NCBI GenBank assembly: GCA_026706395.1
Contig: JAPOYU010000020.1
Span: 1 to 5,153, forward strand
Source: Chloroflexota bacterium
GTDB taxonomy: Bacteria; Chloroflexota; Anaerolineae; Aggregatilineales; Phototrophicaceae
Length of the DNA stretch: 5,153 nt
Reading direction: 5' to 3'
Of this stretch, positions 1 through 5,153 are shown piece by piece (position 1 is the first letter of the stretch; each line of letters starts with the position of its first letter). Both the position numbers and the translations under genes were made by a program. A model generated the notes under the pieces. The model did no database searches. It was not told the DNA's origin and worked only from the letters and a program-made list of their open reading frames with translations.

Positions 1-126
1 AAATGATCAGGACGAACCGCGGACGCGGGCTGGAATCAAACGCCAGGCCGCCAGTATCGGACAAGCCTTACAGATTTCGATATGATTGTAGATCGCGTTT
101 GGCAGGTTCATAAAAAGAGACAAAAT

Positions 127-903
127 ATGTACAAAGTCAGCAAATATCCGCACGGGACCTTCAGCTGGGTGGATAACAGCTCGAGCGATCCGCAAGCGGC
201 TAAAGCCTTTTATATGGCTTTCTTCGGCTGGAGTAAGAATGAGATCCCCATCGGCGTTGGCATGACCTATACTGTGTTTCAGTTGGAGGGAGAAGACTGC
301 GCGGCGCTGCGCGGCATGATGCCGGATCAATTGCAGATGGGCGTCCCGTCGCAATGGAACAATTTTGTAACGGTCGATGATGTGGATGCGCTGGTTGATG
401 CGGTGAAGGCGAATGGCGGTACGGTCGTATATGGTCCGGAAGATGTCTTCGATAGCGGGCGAATGCTGCACATCCAGGATCCGACCGGCGCGGCGCTGAA
501 CTTGTGGCAGCCATACGACACTATCGGCGCCAAGATAGTCAATACCGTCGGCGCCATGTGCTTGAATGAGCTCTGGACCCCCGATGTCGCCCTGGCGAAA
601 GACTTCTACCATGCCCTCTTCGGCTGGGAATACGATTTCGATGGCATCTTCACCCGCATTTTCAATCGCGGACGCTTCAACGGCGGCATGCTCCAACTAG
701 AGGACACAAAGCCCCTATGGCTGCCTCACTTCCACGTCGCCGATGTCGACGCCGCCATCAGTCGTGTAAAGGCGCTCGGCGGCGCGATCGAAATTGAACG
801 ACACGTAGATGCCGACGGCAGCAGGTGGGCGGTTGTGACCGATCCCGCCGGCGCGTATTTCTACATCATGGAATTGGCGAAGGTCGATCCCTGGATCGAA
901 TAA
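127..903 (+). CDS. Two-domain VOC family protein (glyoxalase/bleomycin-resistance superfold)
   Basis: The 258-residue product contains two tandem VOC modules. Module 1 (about residues 8-128) shows the typical opening HGTFSW (9-14), then DPQAAKAFYMAFFGW (21-35), the helix VDDVDALVDAVKANGG (83-98) and the closing strand DPTGAALNLWQP (118-129). Module 2 (about 140-250) repeats this plan with ALAKDFYHALFGWEY (155-169), ADVDAAISRVKALGG (205-219) and DPAGAYFYIME (239-249). It has no signal peptide or membrane segment, so it is probably cytoplasmic. The family includes glyoxalases, dioxygenases and resistance proteins, and the actual substrate cannot be read from the sequence. His9 and Glu249 are possible metal ligands by position only. 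I chose the ATG at 127 because relatives begin only a few residues before the HGT motif. An in-frame ATG at 82 would add 15 residues that look unrelated to the family. Neither start has a strong Shine-Dalgarno; AAAAAGAGA lies just before 127. The gene converges on the sugar operon, with no evident functional link. Confidence 0.9.
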   Translation: MYKVSKYPHGTFSWVDNSSSDPQAAKAFYMAFFGWSKNEIPIGVGMTYTVFQLEGEDCAALRGMMPDQLQMGVPSQWNNFVTVDDVDALVDAVKANGGTVVYGPEDVFDSGRMLHIQDPTGAALNLWQPYDTIGAKIVNTVGAMCLNELWTPDVALAKDFYHALFGWEYDFDGIFTRIFNRGRFNGGMLQLEDTKPLWLPHFHVADVDAAISRVKALGGAIEIERHVDADGSRWAVVTDPAGAYFYIMELAKVDPWIE

Positions 904-1215
904 GGACATTACTCATCCCATCGCCCTGGTTCCCCTCTGTATCCCAGTTCAACGGCGCGACTTATTTGCATGAGTGCTCCATCGAGGACTAAGAAGCCGG
1001 TTGCCAGGCGTCAAATCCATCGAGTCGTCTACCGCGCATCACCTGCTCGGCGGTACAGGTTGCGCCTCTAAGTGTTTCTATTCGGCGGTGTAACTAGCCC
1101 GCCTGCTGTGCTCGTAGATCAAGCCCAACGCTAATATACAGACGCAGATGCCTTGTAGCGTTTCAAGTATCCGGCCCGAAGAATGTAATGGCGAAGCTAT
1201 GCGGCGAGATGTGGG
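904..1215. other. Gene-free gap between convergent genes
   Basis: This 312-base stretch separates the stop of the VOC gene from the stop of the GH32 gene on the opposite strand. I see no convincing gene, tRNA or transposon end in it. It contains one bulged stem-loop (1034-1065, listed separately) and a 9-base direct repeat TCCATCGAG at 978-986 and 1016-1024. Two convergent transcripts should end here, but no classical GC-rich hairpin followed by a T run is visible on either strand. Confidence 0.7.
1034..1065. repeat. Bulged stem-loop, possible transcription-end structure
   Basis: GCGCA (1034-1038) and ACCTG (1041-1045) pair with TGCGC (1061-1065) and CAGGT (1056-1060). The result is a 10-base-pair stem with a 2-base bulge (TC) and a 10-base loop. 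It lies 130 bases past the VOC stop and about 150 bases past the GH32 stop, in the place where convergent terminators are expected. No T run follows on either strand (on the plus strand CTCTAAGTGTTTCTATTC comes next), so an intrinsic terminator is unproven. The bases TACCG (1030-1034) and CGGTA (1051-1055) could form a competing or interleaved pairing. Confidence 0.3.
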
Positions 1216-2766
1216 CTAATTCCCGTCCGGCCAGATACTGCCCATTTTCCAGATGGTCGCGCCTGCGCTCGCGCTCCCGCCATCGGTATAGAGCAGAATC
1301 CCTTGAGCCTGCTCCAGGTTCGGGTATATCCGGCTGGCCATCGAGATTCGATCATTTGCATAGATCTCGATAACGGACTTGTCCAAGTAGATCGTCAAAT
1401 TCAGTGTCTCGCCCGACACCAATACCAATTCACACTCGCAAGGCTCACGCGTGACTTCATCGGTATCAGACGAACGCTCTCGGTCCAAGCGCAAGGTCTT
1501 AGTGGCGTAGTTGTAACTCAATTCCGTAAACTGCCTGCCGTTGGAACTGCGCCGAAACTGAATGCCAAGCCGCCCACAGTCATCATTGTTGACATTTAAC
1601 CTGATCTCCAGGCAATCGCCAGCAACATCAAGAATTGCCTCCTGATTGGCGACCAAATCGACAAACTCGTCCAGCAACATGCCGCTCCGCAGCTGCTTCA
1701 TTTCCTCCGCCGGCTTGACATTGAGATTGCCCGCATCGTCCAGCGAGATCTCACGCGGCAAGGTCAAGCAGGACGCCCAACCCGCCGCCGCGTACTGATC
1801 GCGGGGGCGCGCCTCGCGTATCCAGCCCCACATCAGCCAACGCCCATTGGGATCGCGCAGGCTGTTGGGCGCATAGAATACATCGCCCCAATCGAGCCGT
1901 TTCGGCGACCCGTCAGGGCTGAATCTATGATCAACATAATCTCCCAGCCAATACACCGGGCGCCCGTGTGGCGAGACGACCAGCATGTGCTTCGCGCCCA
2001 AGTCGAGGAAATTGGGGCATTCCCAATTGATACCGCTTTCCTCCGGATCGCCGATATACAGCGGGTTCAGGTACTCCCACTCGATCAGGTCGGGCGATCG
2101 GTAAAGCAGCGCCACGCCGCCTACTCCCTTGATGCCGGAGCCGAGCAGCATATACCAGCGCCCATCAGCTTCTTTCCAAAGAAAAGGATCCCGAAAGCCG
2201 ATCAGATCCAGATCTGCCGGTATCGCAGGAATCACCGGATTGGCCGGGTGCTTGTCCCAAGTCTGCAAATTGTCGCTGCTGGTTGCGATGCACTGCGTCT
2301 CCTGGTCGATCTCCAGGAGGAATTCGTGGTAATAACCTTGCGGGATACGCTGACGATTCGATGGCGGCAGATCGTCATCCGCGCTCCAAAGCGTCATATC
2401 GGCGACGCCGGAATACATCATCGTCGGCACGCCATTATGAATCACGACGCTGCCAGACCAGCAGCCGGCGCCATCGTAGCCCCCGGGCGTCGGCATCATC
2501 GCGATCGGGCAATGCTCCCAATGCGCCAGATCTGGGCTGCGCACATGTCCCCAGCCCATCGGCCCGAAGTCAGCTATGTAGGGGTTGTGCTGGAAGAACA
2601 TGTGCCAGTAGCCATCGTGATAGACCGGCCCATTGGGGTCGTTGATCCAGTTGGCCGCGGTCATCAGGTGGTAAACCGGACGCTGCGGGTCGTCGGTGAT
2701 TTTGCCGGCGGTCTCGGCAACGGCGGCGTCCGCCTTGGCGAGAATCTCGGAATACGTCTCAGTCAT
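1216..2766 (-). CDS. Glycoside hydrolase family 32 protein (beta-fructosidase, sucrose/fructan hydrolase)
   Basis: The 516-residue enzyme is predicted to cleave terminal beta-fructosyl bonds in sucrose, sucrose-phosphate or short fructans by a retaining mechanism. All three GH32 signature blocks are intact: WINDPNG (40-46, nucleophile Asp43), FRDP (191-194, transition-state stabiliser Asp193) and WECP (248-251, acid/base Glu249). The supporting motifs CWSGS (102-106) and GHVRSPDLAHWE (73-84) are also present. The five-bladed propeller spans about 30-340. The C-terminal beta-sandwich follows to about 512 and has the typical DKSVIEIYANDR (462-473) and SRIYP (478-482). The first 30 residues form a charged, helix-like lead ending in DDPQRPVYHLM, as in intracellular sucrose-6-phosphate hydrolases. 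There is no signal peptide, so the enzyme is probably cytoplasmic. It is the last gene of the operon, 21 bases after the permease stop. Its ribosome site is weak: AAGAGG sits 15 bases from the ATG and GAAAG sits 9 bases away, so translation may depend on upstream ribosomes. The exact substrate is unresolved, including whether it is phosphorylated. Confidence 0.95.
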   Translation of the reverse strand: MTETYSEILAKADAAVAETAGKITDDPQRPVYHLMTAANWINDPNGPVYHDGYWHMFFQHNPYIADFGPMGWGHVRSPDLAHWEHCPIAMMPTPGGYDGAGCWSGSVVIHNGVPTMMYSGVADMTLWSADDDLPPSNRQRIPQGYYHEFLLEIDQETQCIATSSDNLQTWDKHPANPVIPAIPADLDLIGFRDPFLWKEADGRWYMLLGSGIKGVGGVALLYRSPDLIEWEYLNPLYIGDPEESGINWECPNFLDLGAKHMLVVSPHGRPVYWLGDYVDHRFSPDGSPKRLDWGDVFYAPNSLRDPNGRWLMWGWIREARPRDQYAAAGWASCLTLPREISLDDAGNLNVKPAEEMKQLRSGMLLDEFVDLVANQEAILDVAGDCLEIRLNVNNDDCGRLGIQFRRSSNGRQFTELSYNYATKTLRLDRERSSDTDEVTREPCECELVLVSGETLNLTIYLDKSVIEIYANDRISMASRIYPNLEQAQGILLYTDGGSASAGATIWKMGSIWPDGN

Positions 2767-2787
2767 ATAGTTGCGCTTTCGCCTCTT

Positions 2788-3654
2788 TCAGTCTTTGAGC
2801 GCGCCAAAGGTAATGCCGCGGTGGAAGCTGCGCTGCGTGATCAGATACAGTAGCAAAATCGGCGTGAAGAGGATGACGGTGGTCGCCGCGATCATATCAT
2901 AGCGGAAGGTGAAGCGTCCCATGAAGTCAATGATGCGCACGCTCATCGGCATCAGCCATTGCTTGGTGGCGATGACCAGCGGAAAGAAGAAACTGTTCCA
3001 GGCCCACATGAATTCGATCAACGCCAGCGACATGATGGCCGGACGCGCCAAAGGCATGATGACGTGGCACAGCACCTGCAGATCAGAGCCGCCGTCAACC
3101 ACGGCCGCGTCGATCAAGGCGCGCGGGATGTCTTTGAAAAAGGTGGTCATTAGAAAGACGCCGAATGTCATCCCCAAGGCCGCCTGCGGCAAGATCATCC
3201 CGCCATAGGTGTTTAATAGACCGATGTCTTGCAGCAATTGGTATACCGGAATGAGCACCGAGGTTTCTGAAACCATCAAGCCTGTGAGGACGAGCAGAAA
3301 CAGCCACTGCTTGCCGACAAAGCGATAAACCGCAAACCCATAACCGGCCAGGACGGATATGACGGTTGTTATTATCATGGTCGATGTCGACAGAATCATG
3401 CTGTTGTAAAGCGCCCCTTTGTACCCTTGCTCATTGAGGATGAAGCCGAAGTTCTGCCACTGGGGATCTTTAGGCAGCGTCAGGAAACTCTGAAACAGCT
3501 CCTGGGATGTTTTGAGCGCGGCATTGAACATCAAGTAAATCGGGAAGAGCGCGATGAACACAAACAAAAGCAGTATGGCGTGAATGATTGCGCTCTGGAT
3601 CATCCTTGAAGAATGATAGGAGCGCCTCTCGCGCGGCTTGAGCTTCACGGTCAT
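2788..3654 (-). CDS. Carbohydrate ABC transporter permease, MalG/UgpE type
   Basis: This 288-residue inner-membrane protein is one half of the translocation channel of a CUT1-type sugar importer. A basic cytoplasmic start (residues 1-18) leads into the first membrane helix (about 20-43). Further hydrophobic segments lie near 83-109, 117-140, 150-172, 204-225 and 256-275, giving the usual six. The EAA loop that docks to the ATPase is clear at about 179-207 (ALIDAAVVDGGSD, then the conserved PLARPAI). The C-terminus RSFHRGITFGALKD matches the conserved tail of the MalG group. Length is normal for the family. The ATG follows the TAA of the upstream permease with no base between them. It is preceded by a strong AGGAGG lying 5 bases from the start, so the two subunits are probably translationally coupled at equal ratio. 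It pairs with the MalF-type permease upstream. The transported sugar is inferred only from the GH32 neighbour. Confidence 0.95.
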   Translation of the reverse strand: MTVKLKPRERRSYHSSRMIQSAIIHAILLLFVFIALFPIYLMFNAALKTSQELFQSFLTLPKDPQWQNFGFILNEQGYKGALYNSMILSTSTMIITTVISVLAGYGFAVYRFVGKQWLFLLVLTGLMVSETSVLIPVYQLLQDIGLLNTYGGMILPQAALGMTFGVFLMTTFFKDIPRALIDAAVVDGGSDLQVLCHVIMPLARPAIMSLALIEFMWAWNSFFFPLVIATKQWLMPMSVRIIDFMGRFTFRYDMIAATTVILFTPILLLYLITQRSFHRGITFGALKD

Positions 3655-4527
3655 TTAGTCCTCCTCATCCTCTGTGACGATCTGCCGGATGACCACCACA
3701 CTGAGCACCAGGATGACGATCGTCAATATCGTGCTCATCGTCGCCGCGTAATTGAAGCGACCCTCGCGCATGCTGTGCCAGTAAATCCGCAGCCCAACCA
3801 CTGTGCTGGCTTCATTGGGCCCGCCATTAGTCGCCACGAAGATCAAGTCGAAAAACTTCATCGAGCCGATGATGGTATAGACGAGGACAAAAACGATGGC
3901 ATTGCGCAATAGCGGTATGGTGACATAGAAGAATCGCTGCAAAGCGCCTGCCCCATCAATCTTGGCCGCGTCATAAAGCTCGGGACTGATGTTCTGCAAA
4001 CCCGCCATAAATATCAGCACGCAGAAGCCGTAATATGACCAACTGCCGATCATGTTAACCGCGATCAGCACGATCGATTCGTCCGCCAGCCATGGTCGGC
4101 CGGTCAGCCCGATCGTCTCCAGCAACCAATTGAGCGGTCCTATGCTGGGGTCGTAAATCCAGCGCCAGACGATCGCGGCGCATACAGCCGCCACCGTTTG
4201 CGGGATGAAGTAGATGCTGGCATAGATCAAGCGCGTCCGGCCCCGGCCCGCCAGCATGACCGCCAGCAGCAAGCCCAAAACCACAGGAATAGCGATGCTC
4301 AGCAATACCCAAATGATGTTGTGATATAAGGACTTGAGAAAAAGGTCGTCTTGAAACAGCTTGCTGTAATTGCCGATGCCGACCCAAAAATAATCGCGCG
4401 AGCGCCCGGTCGGCGAATCGAAGAAGCTTAGAGCCAGCGCGTTGATGATCGGGTAAAAGATCCAGATGCCGAGGTAAATCAAAGCGGGGGCAATAAATAT
4501 ATAAGGCCTGATATTAAAGCGGGGCAT
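3655..4527 (-). CDS. Carbohydrate ABC transporter permease, MalF/UgpA type
   Basis: This 290-residue inner-membrane protein is the partner channel subunit of the sugar importer. Six hydrophobic segments are visible near residues 9-31, 71-94, 103-124, 151-175, 209-230 and 260-281. The EAA loop lies at about 183-211 (ELYDAAKIDGAGALQRF, then IPLLRNAI). The group-typical TNGGPNEAST block (233-242) sits in the loop before the last helix. At 290 residues it matches the short UgpA/MsmF-like members and lacks the large periplasmic insertion of enteric MalF. The ATG at 4527 is preceded by AGAAGGA with a 7-base gap, which fixes the start. The C-terminus ends in the acidic run EDEED, unlike the basic ends usual in this group, and that run encodes the ribosome site of the next gene. 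It follows the binding-protein gene after a 181-base spacer. Confidence 0.95.
   Translation of the reverse strand: MPRFNIRPYIFIAPALIYLGIWIFYPIINALALSFFDSPTGRSRDYFWVGIGNYSKLFQDDLFLKSLYHNIIWVLLSIAIPVVLGLLLAVMLAGRGRTRLIYASIYFIPQTVAAVCAAIVWRWIYDPSIGPLNWLLETIGLTGRPWLADESIVLIAVNMIGSWSYYGFCVLIFMAGLQNISPELYDAAKIDGAGALQRFFYVTIPLLRNAIVFVLVYTIIGSMKFFDLIFVATNGGPNEASTVVGLRIYWHSMREGRFNYAATMSTILTIVILVLSVVVIRQIVTEDEED
3659..3665 (-). promoter_or_regulatory. Ribosome binding site of the MalG-type permease, inside the upstream gene
   Basis: On the minus strand AGGAGGA lies within the last codons of the MalF-type gene (GAT GAG GAG GAC TAA) and ends 4 bases before the ATG at 3654. It therefore encodes the acidic tail of one protein while positioning ribosomes for the next. 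It supports the start chosen for the downstream permease and suggests coupled translation. Confidence 0.85.
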
Positions 4528-4534
4528 GCAGGCG

Positions 4535-4541
4535 TCCTTCT
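4535..4541 (-). promoter_or_regulatory. Ribosome binding site of the MalF-type permease
   Basis: The minus strand reads AGAAGGA followed by CGCCTGC and the ATG at 4527, a 7-base gap. This good Shine-Dalgarno match lies just downstream of the inverted-repeat cluster. It suggests the permease has its own ribosome loading, independent of the binding-protein gene. Confidence 0.75.
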
Positions 4542-4553
4542 AAGTCGGCCAAC

Positions 4554-4579
4554 CAGGCGCCTGCTCGCAGATGATCTGC
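4554..4579. repeat. Two adjacent palindromes
   Basis: CAGGCGCCTG (4554-4563) is a perfect 10-base palindrome. Three bases later, GCAGATGATCTGC (4567-4579) is a perfect 6+6 inverted repeat around a single G. They lie 27 to 52 bases upstream of the permease ATG. They could act as RNA structure or as a protein-binding site. The first overlaps one arm of the longer inverted repeat, so alternative folds exclude one another. Confidence 0.55.
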
Positions 4580-4640
4580 CGTCGCGCCGCCGCTTCTCTA
4601 GCGCGGCTGACGCCTGGCCAATGTCTCGATGCGAGCAGGC
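4559..4640. repeat. 11-base perfect inverted repeat with 60-base internal region
   Basis: GCCTGCTCGCA (4559-4569) is the exact reverse complement of TGCGAGCAGGC (4630-4640). Inside and overlapping it, CCAGGCG (4553-4559) can pair with CGCCTGG (4611-4617), and GCCGC (4589-4593) with GCGGC (4603-4607). The 11-base pairing would close a large branched hairpin in the transcript between the binding-protein stop and the permease ribosome site. Confidence 0.6.
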
Positions 4641-4648
4641 TCCAGTTG

Positions 4649-4665
4649 TGCCGGGGTCCCCGGCA
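4649..4665. repeat. GC-rich hairpin after the binding-protein gene
   Basis: TGCCGGGG and CCCCGGCA form a perfect 8+8 inverted repeat around one base. In practice this is a 6-base-pair stem with a 5-base loop. It lies 43 bases past the binding-protein stop codon. In the transcribed (minus) direction it is followed by CAACTGGAGCC, not by T residues, so it looks like a message-protecting hairpin more than an intrinsic terminator. A 10-base palindrome CTTTATAAAG (4668-4677) lies immediately before it in that direction. Confidence 0.6.
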
Positions 4666-4708
4666 GCCTTTATAAAGCCGCCGAAGACCGTGTGCTGTTA
4701 AAGCGGGA

Positions 4709-5153
4709 TTACATGCGCTCGCCCGGTTCCCAGACCTGTCCAAGCTCCGCCGCGGCTGCCATTTCCTCGTCCATGTTGTTGAGGAAATCCTCAATGCTCA
4801 GTTCACCGCCCAGAACACCCTGTACACCTTGATAGAGAGCGCGCACAACGTTGGGCGCCACAGTGGTGTGGAAGGCATCGACATTCAGATCTTGCATCTC
4901 TTGACCGATGCGGAAGGCTTTGCCAATGACCGGATCAACATCGTAGATGCTCCAATCGATTGGGTCCTTCTGGATCGGGATGGCGAAGCCCTCTTCGATC
5001 CAGGTGGGTAGCCAGCGCGGGTCGGTCACGAAGTCAATGTATTCGGCCGCCAAATCCGGATCACTGGCATGCGCCCAGATATAGTATGCCGAGCCCTCGG
5101 ACATGTGGGTCGCTTGCGGGATGTCATCATAAATCGCCGGCATATAGAAAACA
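4709..5153 (-). CDS. Carbohydrate ABC transporter solute-binding protein, C-terminal part (5' end outside window)
   Basis: The visible 147 codons are the C-terminal portion of an extracytoplasmic sugar-binding protein. The reading frame runs off the right edge without a start. The first in-frame ATG (5143) is internal, because the residues VFY before MPAI fit the family. The block EGSAYYIWAHASDPDLAAEYIDFV corresponds to the conserved segment of type-1 sugar-binding proteins, where a glycine-rich strand leads into the helix that says how far the residue set continues (A-EYIDFVTDP). The later ALYQGVQGVLGGELSIEDFLNNMDEEM matches the usual closing helix pattern (polymer of small residues, then G-E-x-S-x-E-x-F). 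The protein should be secreted and lipid-anchored or periplasmic, delivering sugar to the two downstream permeases. The signal peptide and most ligand-contacting residues are outside the window, so specificity cannot be read. It is the first visible operon gene, 181 bases upstream of the first permease. Confidence 0.88.
   Translation of the reverse strand, partial: VFYMPAIYDDIPQATHMSEGSAYYIWAHASDPDLAAEYIDFVTDPRWLPTWIEEGFAIPIQKDPIDWSIYDVDPVIGKAFRIGQEMQDLNVDAFHTTVAPNVVRALYQGVQGVLGGELSIEDFLNNMDEEMAAAAELGQVWEPGERM

Larger units (their letters stand above)
4528..4708 (-). other. Structured spacer between binding-protein and permease genes
   Basis: This 181-base non-coding spacer contains at least five inverted repeats packed into about 125 bases, several of them listed separately. 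In sugar ABC operons such a spacer commonly protects the upstream binding-protein message, or attenuates read-through, so that the binding protein is made in excess over the permeases. malE-malF is the known precedent. No T run follows the hairpins in the direction of transcription, so I favour a message-stabilising or processing role over full termination. I see no convincing internal promoter. Confidence 0.6.

Noticed and set aside
7..696. Minus-strand open frame of 229 codons opposite the VOC gene
   Set aside because: It lies wholly antisense to a gene with clear family motifs, shows no recognisable domain, and is explained by codon bias of the real gene.
1003..1012. GCCAGGCGTC shared in opposite orientation with 4609-4618
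   Set aside because: A single 10-base match between two places in 5 kb on either strand is expected by chance, and flanking bases do not extend it.
978..1024. Direct repeat TCCATCGAG (978-986 and 1016-1024) as a regulator site or insertion footprint
   Set aside because: There are only two 9-base copies, with no promoter nearby and no mobile element between them.
970..1071. Small plus-strand open frame of 33 arginine-rich residues in the convergent gap
   Set aside because: It has no ribosome site, no recognisable similarity, and a length expected by chance. Its basic composition follows from local base content.
1927..2853. Plus-strand open frame of 308 codons antisense to the GH32 gene
   Set aside because: The opposite frame carries intact GH32 catalytic motifs. 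The translation here is rich in Arg, His and Ile without any domain pattern, typical of a shadow frame.
4649..4665. Intrinsic terminator after the binding-protein gene
   Set aside because: The hairpin is good, but no T run follows in the direction of transcription, so it is recorded as a hairpin only.
4669..4701. Possible internal promoter on the minus strand (TTAACA and TATAAA) before the first permease
   Set aside because: The two boxes are separated by 21 bases, too far for a standard sigma-70 type promoter, and TATAAA is part of a palindrome.

Overview
The window carries the downstream end of a minus-strand carbohydrate-uptake operon and, converging on it from the left, one plus-strand gene for a two-domain VOC (glyoxalase/bleomycin-resistance superfold) protein. 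Base composition looks slightly above half G+C. Gene spacing is tight and bacterial. No rRNA, tRNA, mobile element or CRISPR array is visible, and there is no phylogenetic marker. The gene order and protein style resemble free-living heterotrophic bacteria rich in carbohydrate ABC transporters, such as Chloroflexota, but that placement is a low-confidence inference.

Layout: bases 1-126 are the upstream region of the VOC gene (127-903, plus). Bases 904-1215 form a gene-free gap between convergent genes and hold one bulged stem-loop. The minus-strand operon then reads, in transcription order: the C-terminal part of a solute-binding protein (4709 to beyond the right edge); a 181-base spacer crowded with inverted repeats (4528-4708); a MalF/UgpA-type permease (3655-4527); a MalG/UgpE-type permease that starts on the base after its neighbour's stop codon (2788-3654); and, 21 bases later, a glycoside hydrolase family 32 enzyme (1216-2766).

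How it works together (inference from family knowledge): the lipoprotein or periplasmic binding protein would capture a fructose-containing oligosaccharide such as sucrose or a short fructan. The two permeases form the membrane channel. The GH32 enzyme has no signal peptide, so it would hydrolyse the imported sugar in the cytoplasm and release fructose. No ATPase gene or transcription regulator lies in the window, so the importer probably borrows a MsmK/UgpC-type ATPase encoded elsewhere, and the operon promoter must lie to the right of the window.

Nothing here requires a new biological system. The features most worth a second look are the palindrome-dense spacer between the binding-protein and permease genes, the acidic permease tail that doubles as the next gene's ribosome binding site, and the pairing of a cytoplasmic GH32 enzyme with a CUT1-type importer.
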